This document shows, one piece after another, positions 7,630 through 13,124 of a stretch of DNA of 13,124 nt. Below the pieces are notes generated by a model. That model saw nothing but the letters and a program-made list of their open reading frames with translations. It had not been told where the DNA came from and did no database searches. The stretch is from Actinomycetota bacterium. Lineage in GTDB: Bacteria; Actinomycetota; Actinomycetes; Nanopelagicales; Nanopelagicaceae. Position 1 is the first letter of the stretch. Each line of letters begins with the position of its first letter. The stretch lies in contig WLQO01000020.1 in NCBI GenBank assembly GCA_009698295.1, forward strand, positions 1 through 13,124, in the 5' to 3' direction. The position numbers and the translations under genes are program-made.

Positions 7630-8915
7630 TAGCTACCGTGCTCCCAAGAGTTCAAGTACATATCTTGAGCCGGAGTTAAAGTATCGATTCGCCCACCCAT
7701 TGAAATTAATTTCAGGCTGGCAACTTCCTTATCGATATAGGTCGGCACGTTGTGAACACCTGCAGGAAGATTCTTCGCTTCCTTAACTAGATATTCTGCA
7801 GTTAACGCTTGATCAGAGAAAGACATATCCATAACTGATGCAGGATGGCCTTCGGCGGCGCCTAGATTTACTAAACGACCTTCGGCGAGAAGTAGCAAGC
7901 GACGTCCATCAGCAAGTACATATTCATCAGTTTGATGGCGCATCTTGGCGTTCTTCTTCTTTGCATTCTGTTCTAGCCAAGCAACATCGATTTCAATATC
8001 GAAGTGGCCCGAGTTAGCCATAATTGCGCCATCCTTCATTACGGCGAAGTGCTCATCACGCAATACATCGCGATTGCCGGTGACTGTAATAAATACATCA
8101 CCAATTTTTGCAGCTTCGAGCATTGGCATAACACGGAAGCCTTGCATCATCGCATCTAAAGCCTTAGTTGGATCGATTTCAGTAACGACTACATCAGCGC
8201 CCATGCCTTTAGCGCGCTCTGCAACACCTTTACCGCAGTAACCAAAACCGGCTACGACGAGGATTCGACCAGCAAGTAGGAAGTTTGTCGAACGGAATAC
8301 CGCATCAAGAGTTGACTGACCAGTTCCGTAACGATTATCAAACATGTGCTTGGTATCAGTGTCATTGACGGCGATCATTGGAAAAGTAAGTGCGCCATCT
8401 TTAGCCATTTGGTTCAGACGAATTACGCCAGTCGTAGTCTCTTCGCAACCACCAGCGATATTTGGAAGAAGTTCCTTGCGAGTTGTGTGCAAAGTGTTTA
8501 CGAGATCGCAACCATCATCGAAAACTTGATGTGGTTCGATATCTAGCGCTGCGTTGATATGTGAGTAATACCCATCACGATCAACAGCATTTCGAGCGAA
8601 AACTGAAATTCCGTATTCATGTACCAGCGCAGCTGCAGTGTCATCTTGAGTTGAAAGTGGGTTTGAGGCACAGAGTGCGATTTCAGCTCCGCCAGCTTTT
8701 AGAACGCGCATCAAGTTAGCGGTCTCGGTGGTGACGTGCATACATGCAGCGATTCTCACGCCAGCGAATGGTTGTGACTTTTCAAAACGCTCACGAATTT
8801 GTGCAAGTACTGGCATATTGCGTTCTGCCCATTCAATGCGCTTGCGACCCTCTGCAGCTAGTGATGCGTCTGCAATATCGTGACGTGGAAGTGTTGATGT
8901 AACTGGTGAATTCAT
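7629..8915 (-). CDS. ahcY: S-adenosylhomocysteine hydrolase (adenosylhomocysteinase)
   Basis: AhcY reversibly splits S-adenosylhomocysteine to adenosine and homocysteine, removing the inhibitory product of methyltransferases. The 428 residues show the substrate-domain residues of the family: His60, Asp134 in 'VFDDGCDL', Glu158/Glu159 in 'CEETTTGV', and Lys189/Asp193 in 'NDTDTKHMFDNRYG'. The NAD site is GFGYCGKG (223-230), followed by 'TVTGNRDVL' and 'NSGHFDIEID'. It is shorter than the ~495-residue mycobacterial SahH: the C-terminus ends in 'YLNSWEHGS', like archaeal and Thermotoga enzymes. It lacks the Lys/Tyr-containing tail that reaches the neighbouring subunit's NAD in the long form. The ATG at 8913-8915 follows a strong AAGGAGA. 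It heads the ahcY-mtrA-mtrB cluster with an overlapping stop/start at mtrA. Confidence 0.97.
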   Translation of the reverse strand: MNSPVTSTLPRHDIADASLAAEGRKRIEWAERNMPVLAQIRERFEKSQPFAGVRIAACMHVTTETANLMRVLKAGGAEIALCASNPLSTQDDTAAALVHEYGISVFARNAVDRDGYYSHINAALDIEPHQVFDDGCDLVNTLHTTRKELLPNIAGGCEETTTGVIRLNQMAKDGALTFPMIAVNDTDTKHMFDNRYGTGQSTLDAVFRSTNFLLAGRILVVAGFGYCGKGVAERAKGMGADVVVTEIDPTKALDAMMQGFRVMPMLEAAKIGDVFITVTGNRDVLRDEHFAVMKDGAIMANSGHFDIEIDVAWLEQNAKKKNAKMRHQTDEYVLADGRRLLLLAEGRLVNLGAAEGHPASVMDMSFSDQALTAEYLVKEAKNLPAGVHNVPTYIDKEVASLKLISMGGRIDTLTPAQDMYLNSWEHGS

Positions 8916-8920
8916 GGACT

Positions 8921-8927
8921 TCTCCTT
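8921..8927 (-). promoter_or_regulatory. ribosome binding site of ahcY
   Basis: AAGGAGA on the minus strand lies 5 bases upstream of the ahcY ATG at 8913-8915. It is near-consensus and sets this start firmly. Confidence 0.85.
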
Positions 8928-9006
8928 AGTTGGTAATTAATAACAGTTGATTGGACTGTGCTTACCTAAGGCGTAGGGCTCTACTTTGCTAGGCGGCTCT
9001 GTGCAT

Positions 9007-9025
9007 AGGTTAGCGCCCGCTGACC
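9007..9025 (-). promoter_or_regulatory. candidate ahcY promoter and overlapping palindrome
   Basis: The 129-base gap between the mutase gene and ahcY holds an 18-base imperfect palindrome at 9008-9025 (half-sites GGTnAGCG and CGCTnACC). Overlapping its downstream arm is a minus-strand TAACCT (9007-9012) that fits the actinobacterial -10 pattern TANNNT. It would give a leader of about 85 bases. As RNA the palindrome could form a 7-pair stem with one mismatch, but no U-run follows, so I favour an operator or a leader hairpin over a terminator. No known SAH or SAM riboswitch core was recognised here. All of this is inference from pattern. Confidence 0.35.
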
Positions 9026-9044
9026 CTTACTGGCTATTTAGACG

Positions 9045-10391
9045 CTAGCCACGGATTGTGGCGAGCACCTCATCTCGAATCTTCTCCATACGTGCTTGCG
9101 TCTTGGCTTCTACATTTAAACGTAAGAGCGGCTCAGTATTTGATGCGCGGACGTTAAACCACCAAGTATCACCATTAATCGTCAAGCCATCTAGGTGATC
9201 AACCTCTGTGCCATCACCTGCCCCGAATATCGCTTCGATCTCTGCCATAGCAATTTGTGCGTCAGCAACTTTAGAGTTGATTTCACCGCTGGATACATAA
9301 CGACTATATGGTTTCAGTAATTTGGAGAGTGCAGTATTTACTTCACCGAGCGCTGCTATTGCGTGAAGCGCTGCCAACATTCCTGAATCAGCGCGCCAAA
9401 AATCGCGGAAGTAAAAATGGCCAGAATGTTCTCCACCGAATACTGCGCCAGTTTCTGCCATCATCTTCTTTATATAAGAGTGTCCGACTCTGGATCTAAT
9501 CGCCTTACCACCACGCTCTTCCACGATTTCTGCAACGGCACGAGATGAAATTAGGTTATAAATAATATTGGCGCCCGGGTTTTTCTTAAGCTCACGATCT
9601 GCGATAAGCGCAGTAAGAGTAGATGGATTGACTGGATCACCATTTTCATCAACTAAGAAACAACGATCAGCATCGCCATCAAAAGCAAGTCCTATGTCAG
9701 CCTTGTGTTTCTTCACGGCCTTCTGTAAATCTCTAAGATTTTTTACATCTATTGGATTTGCTTCGTGATTCGGAAAGGTTCCGTCTAATTCAAAATACAT
9801 CGGAATTACTTCACAATTTAGGCGCGCAAAAACCGCCGGAGCAGTATGGCCAGCCATTCCATTTCCGGCATCAATAACGATTTTAAGGGGGCGAATTTCT
9901 GATAAATCCACGAGAGTAAGTAAATGATCGACGTATGCCGTCAACATATCTTCGCTACGTTCATTACCTACGCTTCTAAAATCTATAGGTGATCCTTGGG
10001 TCACAAAGCGTTCGATGGTTAAAAGTCCGGATTCTTTCCCGATTGGTCGAGCACCGCTTAAGCAGAGTTTAATACCGTTATATTCTGCTGGATTATGGCT
10101 TGCAGTGAACATCGCTCCAGGAAAATTCAATTTCCCAGCAGCAAAATAAAGTAGATCCGTAGAAGCTAAACCGATGCGAATTACATTTAAACCTTGAGAT
10201 GTTACGCCTGCTGAAAAAGCATCGGCAAAAATCGGAGATGAAGGACGCATATCTTCACCGATTACGACCGTACCGGGTTCCCGTTCTTGTTGCAGAAAAC
10301 GGGCAAATGCCACACCTGTTGCAAAGGAAAAATCAGCTGTAATTTCAACATCAACTAAACCGCGGATGTCATAGGCTTTAAATATTGAAAT
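9045..10391 (-). CDS. manB: phosphomannomutase/phosphoglucomutase (ATT start)
   Basis: This enzyme interconverts hexose 6-phosphates and 1-phosphates, supplying mannose-1-phosphate for GDP-mannose and envelope glycans. I extend it to an ATT at 10389-10391 (448 residues). From there the protein begins (M)SIFKAYDIRG, the invariant N-terminal motif of the family. A GTG at 10311-10313 would delete the first 26 residues including this motif. An in-frame TAA at 10407-10409 lies only five codons before the ATT, and no ATG, GTG, TTG or CTG lies between them. Other motifs are the phosphoserine loop TASHNP (Ser98), the metal loop FDGDADR (237-243), the sugar loop GEHSGH (320-325) and the phosphate loop RASNTEP (415-421). 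It follows the DUF3499 gene, as manB follows Rv3258c in M. tuberculosis. The precise sugar specificity (mannose versus glucose) is inferred from context. Confidence 0.93.
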   Translation of the reverse strand: MSIFKAYDIRGLVDVEITADFSFATGVAFARFLQQEREPGTVVIGEDMRPSSPIFADAFSAGVTSQGLNVIRIGLASTDLLYFAAGKLNFPGAMFTASHNPAEYNGIKLCLSGARPIGKESGLLTIERFVTQGSPIDFRSVGNERSEDMLTAYVDHLLTLVDLSEIRPLKIVIDAGNGMAGHTAPAVFARLNCEVIPMYFELDGTFPNHEANPIDVKNLRDLQKAVKKHKADIGLAFDGDADRCFLVDENGDPVNPSTLTALIADRELKKNPGANIIYNLISSRAVAEIVEERGGKAIRSRVGHSYIKKMMAETGAVFGGEHSGHFYFRDFWRADSGMLAALHAIAALGEVNTALSKLLKPYSRYVSSGEINSKVADAQIAMAEIEAIFGAGDGTEVDHLDGLTINGDTWWFNVRASNTEPLLRLNVEAKTQARMEKIRDEVLATIRG

Positions 10392-10406
10392 CTTCTTCTT
10401 CTCTCT
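10392..10406 (-). promoter_or_regulatory. purine-rich translation-initiation tract before the ATT start
   Basis: Directly upstream of the ATT codon the minus strand reads AGAGAGAAGAAGAAG, an uninterrupted purine tract that can pair partly with the anti-Shine-Dalgarno. It supports initiation at the ATT and not at the internal GTG 78 bases downstream. The tract also contains in-frame codons back to the TAA at 10407-10409. Confidence 0.5.
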
Positions 10407-10437
10407 TTAGCCGAGTGAAATTTATTAGCAAAGAATA

Positions 10438-10443
10438 ATTTTA
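10438..10443 (-). promoter_or_regulatory. possible -10 box for manB
   Basis: Minus-strand TAAAAT differs from TATAAT at one position and would give a leader of about 40 bases before the ATT start. It overlaps the stop codon of the DUF3499 gene. No well-spaced -35 box is visible, so cotranscription from DUF3499 is equally possible. Confidence 0.25.
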
Positions 10444-10830
10444 AGAGGGGACCGCCCGCAAGTGACCGCGGCGCCCAATCTGTCCCTCTTGGTTATTTAA
10501 AGTGTTGTTCGCACTTTCTGTGGTTGAGCCATCTGGGGACATATCCAAATTAGCGACTTCGCGGACCGCATCAGCGATTGCCATCAAATCATCTTCGCTT
10601 GGCCCGCTATTTGCTTGAGAACTCTCTTCTTTAATAACGTTCCAACCGTTTGGGACGGTGAGCTTCTTGCCATGTATTTCACATAGATCATACGAATGCG
10701 GTTCAGAAAAGGTAGCTAGCGGGCCAAGCACCGCAGTTGAGTCGGCGTAAATGTAAGTCAAAGTCATAGAAGCCAGACTTCTACAACTGACTCTAGAACA
10801 GCTTCGCCCTGTTCTTGCCAACTTACTCAT
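10441..10830 (-). CDS. DUF3499 family protein
   Basis: From the ATG at 10828-10830 this is 129 residues (131 from a GTG two codons upstream). The N-terminal half is the DUF3499 core: Cys11 and Cys16 in 'CSRVSC', then 'ASMTLTYIYADSTAVLGPLA', 'EPHSYDLCEIH' with Cys50 and His53, and 'KKLTVPNGWNVIK'. Three cysteines and a histidine in this arrangement look like a structural zinc site. The C-terminal half is acidic, Ser/Asn rich, probably disordered, and ends in 'RGHLRAVPS'. No function is known; in M. tuberculosis the orthologue (Rv3258c) sits between manB and the whiB2 region. There is no Shine-Dalgarno, but a TAACCT -10-like box 7 bases upstream suggests a leaderless transcript. No membrane segments are seen. 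Confidence 0.88.
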   Translation of the reverse strand: MSKLARTGRSCSRVSCRSLASMTLTYIYADSTAVLGPLATFSEPHSYDLCEIHGKKLTVPNGWNVIKEESSQANSGPSEDDLMAIADAVREVANLDMSPDGSTTESANNTLNNQEGQIGRRGHLRAVPS

Positions 10831-10837
10831 GCCCACA

Positions 10838-10843
10838 AGGTTA
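10838..10843 (-). promoter_or_regulatory. -10 box for a leaderless DUF3499 transcript
   Basis: Minus-strand TAACCT at 10838-10843 fits TANNNT and lies 7 bases before the ATG at 10828-10830, the spacing expected when transcription starts at the start codon. Absence of a Shine-Dalgarno agrees. The same CTAACCT string occurs in the candidate ahcY promoter. Confidence 0.4.
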
Positions 10844-10844
10844 G

Positions 10845-10871
10845 TGGGATTAAGGGCGAAAAACTGGGATT
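10845..10871 (-). repeat. two direct repeats upstream of DUF3499
   Basis: The heptamer AATCCCA (minus strand) occurs at 10845-10851 and 10865-10871, exactly 20 bases apart, about two helical turns. They lie just upstream of the candidate -10 box, where an activator would bind. With seven bases each, chance is possible. Confidence 0.3.
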
Positions 10872-10872
10872 G

Positions 10873-12186
10873 TCACGGAGTTAAGACGCGAATATTTGAC
10901 AGAGGTACTGATGATTTAGTTAGCACGCTTCCTGGTGCAAGTGGGAAATATCCATAGCCACTCTTGCTAGAAATTAAGCCAGCGCCATAAATACCCTTTG
11001 CCACCTTTACAAATGTGATCGAGCGAACTCCCGCGGGAATCTTGATAGTTGCAATTTCTTCGCCTCGGACGTTGACAATTTTTCGCTTGCCTTTATCGAA
11101 TTTAAGCTCAATGTCGAGCTTAATCGCTCCACCTATGAAGATTAACTGGGGAGAAAGTCCGGAAGTCGCCAAAGTTATCTTGCTTAATTCAGGAGCAGAG
11201 GTACTCCAAATAAAGTCAGATTTCTTTTCCGCAAAAGTAGGCGAATAAACAGAGGCGACCAACGGCTCATCTGAGGAAATATGTAAGCCAAATTTACTTG
11301 TTGGAAGGTTTGGGTTTAATTCTAAAGATACGACAGATCCAGCCTTAACTAACTTATTTTCGAATCCCGCTGGAATAAAACTGCCATCTGTCGACAGCAC
11401 GTTTACGGTCACATGCGCATCGAGTTCCCCAGGGACGAGCAACCGCAGAGTGTGAGAGAGCTCAACTGATTTTGAACCAACTTTACGAACTGTATGTGCC
11501 ACCGCCGGAATATAAATATTTCTCTCCGCTCTTGGGGCAAAATTGATGATATCTCCACCAAGTGCTTTTAGCCCTCGACCGCGTTCGTCCAACATGTAGC
11601 TGGTCACGCGACCAGATCGGGTTAGCGCTCGAATAACAAGTTCTTTAGAACCCGGCGCAAGCGCATCGAGCCCAAATTCACTATAAGAATTTGCCTTCAA
11701 AGTTATCGGTTTCGTGGGTTGTGCACCGATTTCATTCCAAATTTCTAAATCCACGATTGCAGGACTTAGTCCACTGTTTACGATTAATAATCTGCCTTTG
11801 CTCGTTACATCTGCAGTACCGCCAACAAACCACTGTTGGCTCTGCAAGGATGAACAAATTGTTGCGCCCGCCCATATACCTTTTCGGGTCTGCCAAACTA
11901 TTGGTGTTGATCCCTGCGATTCAATTATTACGGGCGCTTTTGCTTGCTGATACCTAAGGGTTTGTGCCGGCACAAATGAAAGTGATTTGGTTCCGGTTCG
12001 GCGCAAGGGAGTATTGCTTGAGGGAAGCGAAATCGTTGTCGTTAAATTAGATGGTGTTGGAGGACATACGACGGCAGGAAAATTCGTTGAAAACTTATTG
12101 TTGGAAAGGTCAACATTAAGGCCGTTGGCAGCCAACACGACCGCAGCTGTGGAGATGATAATTAGAGCAGGGCGCTGAAATTTCAT
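10873..12186 (-). CDS. DUF5719 family secreted or membrane-anchored protein
   Basis: This 437-residue protein starts with MKFQRP and a hydrophobic segment at about residues 6-23, a signal peptide or N-terminal anchor, so the rest should be outside the membrane. The mature part is beta-rich with repeated short strands such as 'GRLLIVNSGLSPAIVDLEIWN', 'LKANSYSEFGLDAL' and 'VVSLELNPNLP', consistent with a tandem Ig-like fold. I see no enzyme active site. DUF5719 is assigned from its position between the glycosyltransferase gene and DUF3499 and from the pattern; the function is unknown. Its ATG overlaps the stop of the upstream gene (ATGA, 12183-12186) with a GGAG 5-6 bases before it inside that gene, so the two are translationally coupled and may work as a pair at the cell surface. 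Confidence 0.7.
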   Translation of the reverse strand: MKFQRPALIIISTAAVVLAANGLNVDLSNNKFSTNFPAVVCPPTPSNLTTTISLPSSNTPLRRTGTKSLSFVPAQTLRYQQAKAPVIIESQGSTPIVWQTRKGIWAGATICSSLQSQQWFVGGTADVTSKGRLLIVNSGLSPAIVDLEIWNEIGAQPTKPITLKANSYSEFGLDALAPGSKELVIRALTRSGRVTSYMLDERGRGLKALGGDIINFAPRAERNIYIPAVAHTVRKVGSKSVELSHTLRLLVPGELDAHVTVNVLSTDGSFIPAGFENKLVKAGSVVSLELNPNLPTSKFGLHISSDEPLVASVYSPTFAEKKSDFIWSTSAPELSKITLATSGLSPQLIFIGGAIKLDIELKFDKGKRKIVNVRGEEIATIKIPAGVRSITFVKVAKGIYGAGLISSKSGYGYFPLAPGSVLTKSSVPLSNIRVLTP

Positions 12187-13124
12187 GCTAGCTCCGCATC
12201 TTCGATCTCACGGCGGCGGCGACCTGCAGGAAGTGCCAGAACCATCACTGTTACTAATACGATAAATTGAAAAGACACTAAGGCGCGACGTGAAGTTCCG
12301 TCGTACATCATGGTTACCAAACCGGGTTTGGTAACTGTAAATACTGGCAATCCGTCCACGTTTCTTTTGCGTTCTAAGCGCGAACCATCTTGCATCGCTC
12401 TCCAGCCGCGACTGAAATTTTCAGTCACAGTCAATTCACCTGGTTCGTTTACCGTTATGCCTAAAGTTCCTAACGGCAGTACAGAAGTTTTCCCAGATAA
12501 ATTGGTAAAGAGAATTTCTCCAGTATCAATAGATGTTTCCCAAACTATTCCTGCACTGGTGGAAGATGCTCTAGAAAATCCTCCTAAGCCATCTATGACG
12601 CGTGCAATATTTTCATCTATCGGACTCTTTAAGAAAAGATATTTAATTCCATGTACCGCAAATGTTGTGCTTGCAGTTAAACCGCTACCGTCTGCTATCT
12701 CCTGTACGGCGGTAGAGATTTGCTCTCTATCGGCGGGAGCCATATCTGGTTGCGCTAATGTCGCATCGCCGCCCCGTGCAATGTAGTAATTGAGCGAAAC
12801 TTCTTCACCGGTCGTGCGTGGGCGAATTACCATTGTTTTGGCATCGCTTTCAATGGCAAGAAATGCTGGAAGTACTACGCCTTTCCCAGTTAGCACAGGT
12901 GAATTTGCTCCACTGCCTACTACCCAAGATATTGAGGTGATCGTATATAAGGCGGTAACTATCAGGAGAATTCCCGCAGATATATGACGGTAATTTATAT
13001 TTGTAGTAATAAGCCGTTCTCGTAATTTATCCAACATGATCACAGATGCGCTGATTGCAGCAATGGTCGTTAAAACTAAAAGTGTGCCGGGATAAATAGG
13101 CGTTGCAACAGAAGTTCCGTTACC
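12183..13124 (-). CDS. C-terminal part of a large membrane protein, probably glycosyltransferase
   Basis: The frame is open to the right window edge, so only the last 313 residues are seen; the GTG at 13041-13043 is an internal codon, not a start. Three transmembrane segments are visible: one just after the edge ('LLVLTTIAAISASVIML'), one further on ('ISAGILLIVTALYTITSISW'), and one near the C-terminus ('FQFIVLVTVMVLALPAG'). Between the second and third is a globular outside domain of roughly 190 residues with 'GELTVTENFSRGWRA', like the membrane-proximal domain of polytopic glycosyltransferases. The tail 'GRRRREIEDAEL' is cytoplasmic. In Actinobacteria a multi-membrane family 2 glycosyltransferase of over 1000 residues usually precedes DUF5719, and I infer this is its C-terminus. 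The catalytic domain is outside the window. Confidence 0.65.
   Translation of the reverse strand, partial: GNGTSVATPIYPGTLLVLTTIAAISASVIMLDKLRERLITTNINYRHISAGILLIVTALYTITSISWVVGSGANSPVLTGKGVVLPAFLAIESDAKTMVIRPRTTGEEVSLNYYIARGGDATLAQPDMAPADREQISTAVQEIADGSGLTASTTFAVHGIKYLFLKSPIDENIARVIDGLGGFSRASSTSAGIVWETSIDTGEILFTNLSGKTSVLPLGTLGITVNEPGELTVTENFSRGWRAMQDGSRLERKRNVDGLPVFTVTKPGLVTMMYDGTSRRALVSFQFIVLVTVMVLALPAGRRRREIEDAELA

Noticed and set aside
8916..9044. SAH or SAM riboswitch before ahcY
   Set aside because: I could not find the conserved core sequences of the SAH, SAM-I, SAM-II or SAM-IV classes in the minus-strand leader.
9008..9049. Intrinsic terminator after the mutase gene
   Set aside because: Hairpins are possible (GGCTA/TAGCC at the stop, and the palindrome at 9008-9025), but none is followed by a U-run on the minus strand.
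9045..10313. Mutase starting at GTG 10311-10313
   Set aside because: It would remove the conserved FKAYDIRG motif and the first strand of domain I.
11987..12178. Small plus-strand open frames opposite DUF5719, secA and other minus-strand genes
   Set aside because: They lie entirely antisense to well-supported genes, show no family motifs and have no credible ribosome sites.
12183..13043. A complete 286-residue protein starting at GTG 13041-13043
   Set aside because: The frame stays open to the window edge and encodes another hydrophobic segment upstream, so the GTG is internal to a longer gene.

Overview
This 13.1 kb window is a gene-dense stretch of an actinobacterial chromosome. Gene content and order (DUF5719, DUF3499, manB, ahcY, mtrA, mtrB, comF-like gene, secA, with a Rv3235/DUF6459 gene pointing toward secA) match the secA1-mtrAB-sahH-manB neighbourhood of Mycobacterium and Streptomyces. 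By eye the base composition is only mid-40s % G+C. Intergenic gaps are very short, many genes overlap, and several neighbours usual for this locus are missing. Together these suggest a small-genome, low-GC actinobacterium such as the freshwater acI lineage (Nanopelagicales). That assignment is inference, not a database match.

Layout, left to right: (i) 1-1309, minus strand: a CpaE/TadZ-like ATPase cut by the window edge, and upstream of it a SAF-domain (CpaB/RcpC-like) membrane protein. The two genes overlap and look like the start of a Tad/Flp-type pilus operon. (ii) 1392-1973, plus strand: a Rv3235/DUF6459 protein, the only plus-strand gene, whose stop codon overlaps the secA stop. (iii) 1970-5326, minus: secA, the preprotein translocase ATPase, preceded by a ComF-family phosphoribosyltransferase. 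(iv) 5367-8915, minus: ahcY, mtrA and mtrB, tightly packed; ahcY and mtrA overlap by one base. (v) 9045-10391, minus: a phosphomannomutase/phosphoglucomutase that appears to begin at an ATT codon. (vi) 10441-10830, minus: a DUF3499 protein. (vii) 10873-13124, minus: a DUF5719 secreted or anchored protein and, upstream with a 4-base overlap, the C-terminal part of a large membrane protein, probably the glycosyltransferase that usually accompanies it.

Functional picture: most genes concern the cell envelope or its control: SecA export, the MtrAB two-component system, sugar-phosphate supply for mannose-containing glycans, a membrane glycosyltransferase module and a pilus module. AhcY recycles S-adenosylhomocysteine in the methylation cycle. 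Compared with larger actinobacteria, lpqB (usually between mtrB and comF), hpf (between comF and secA) and tmk (between ahcY and mtrA in mycobacteria) are not at their usual positions.

I found no CRISPR array, insertion sequence, tRNA, rRNA or clear new defence system. The most unusual observations are the ATT start of the mutase gene, the CpaE/TadZ-like protein lacking the P-loop lysine, the short archaeal-like C-terminus of AhcY, and the simplified mtrAB-secA locus. There is no gene-free stretch longer than 300 bases.
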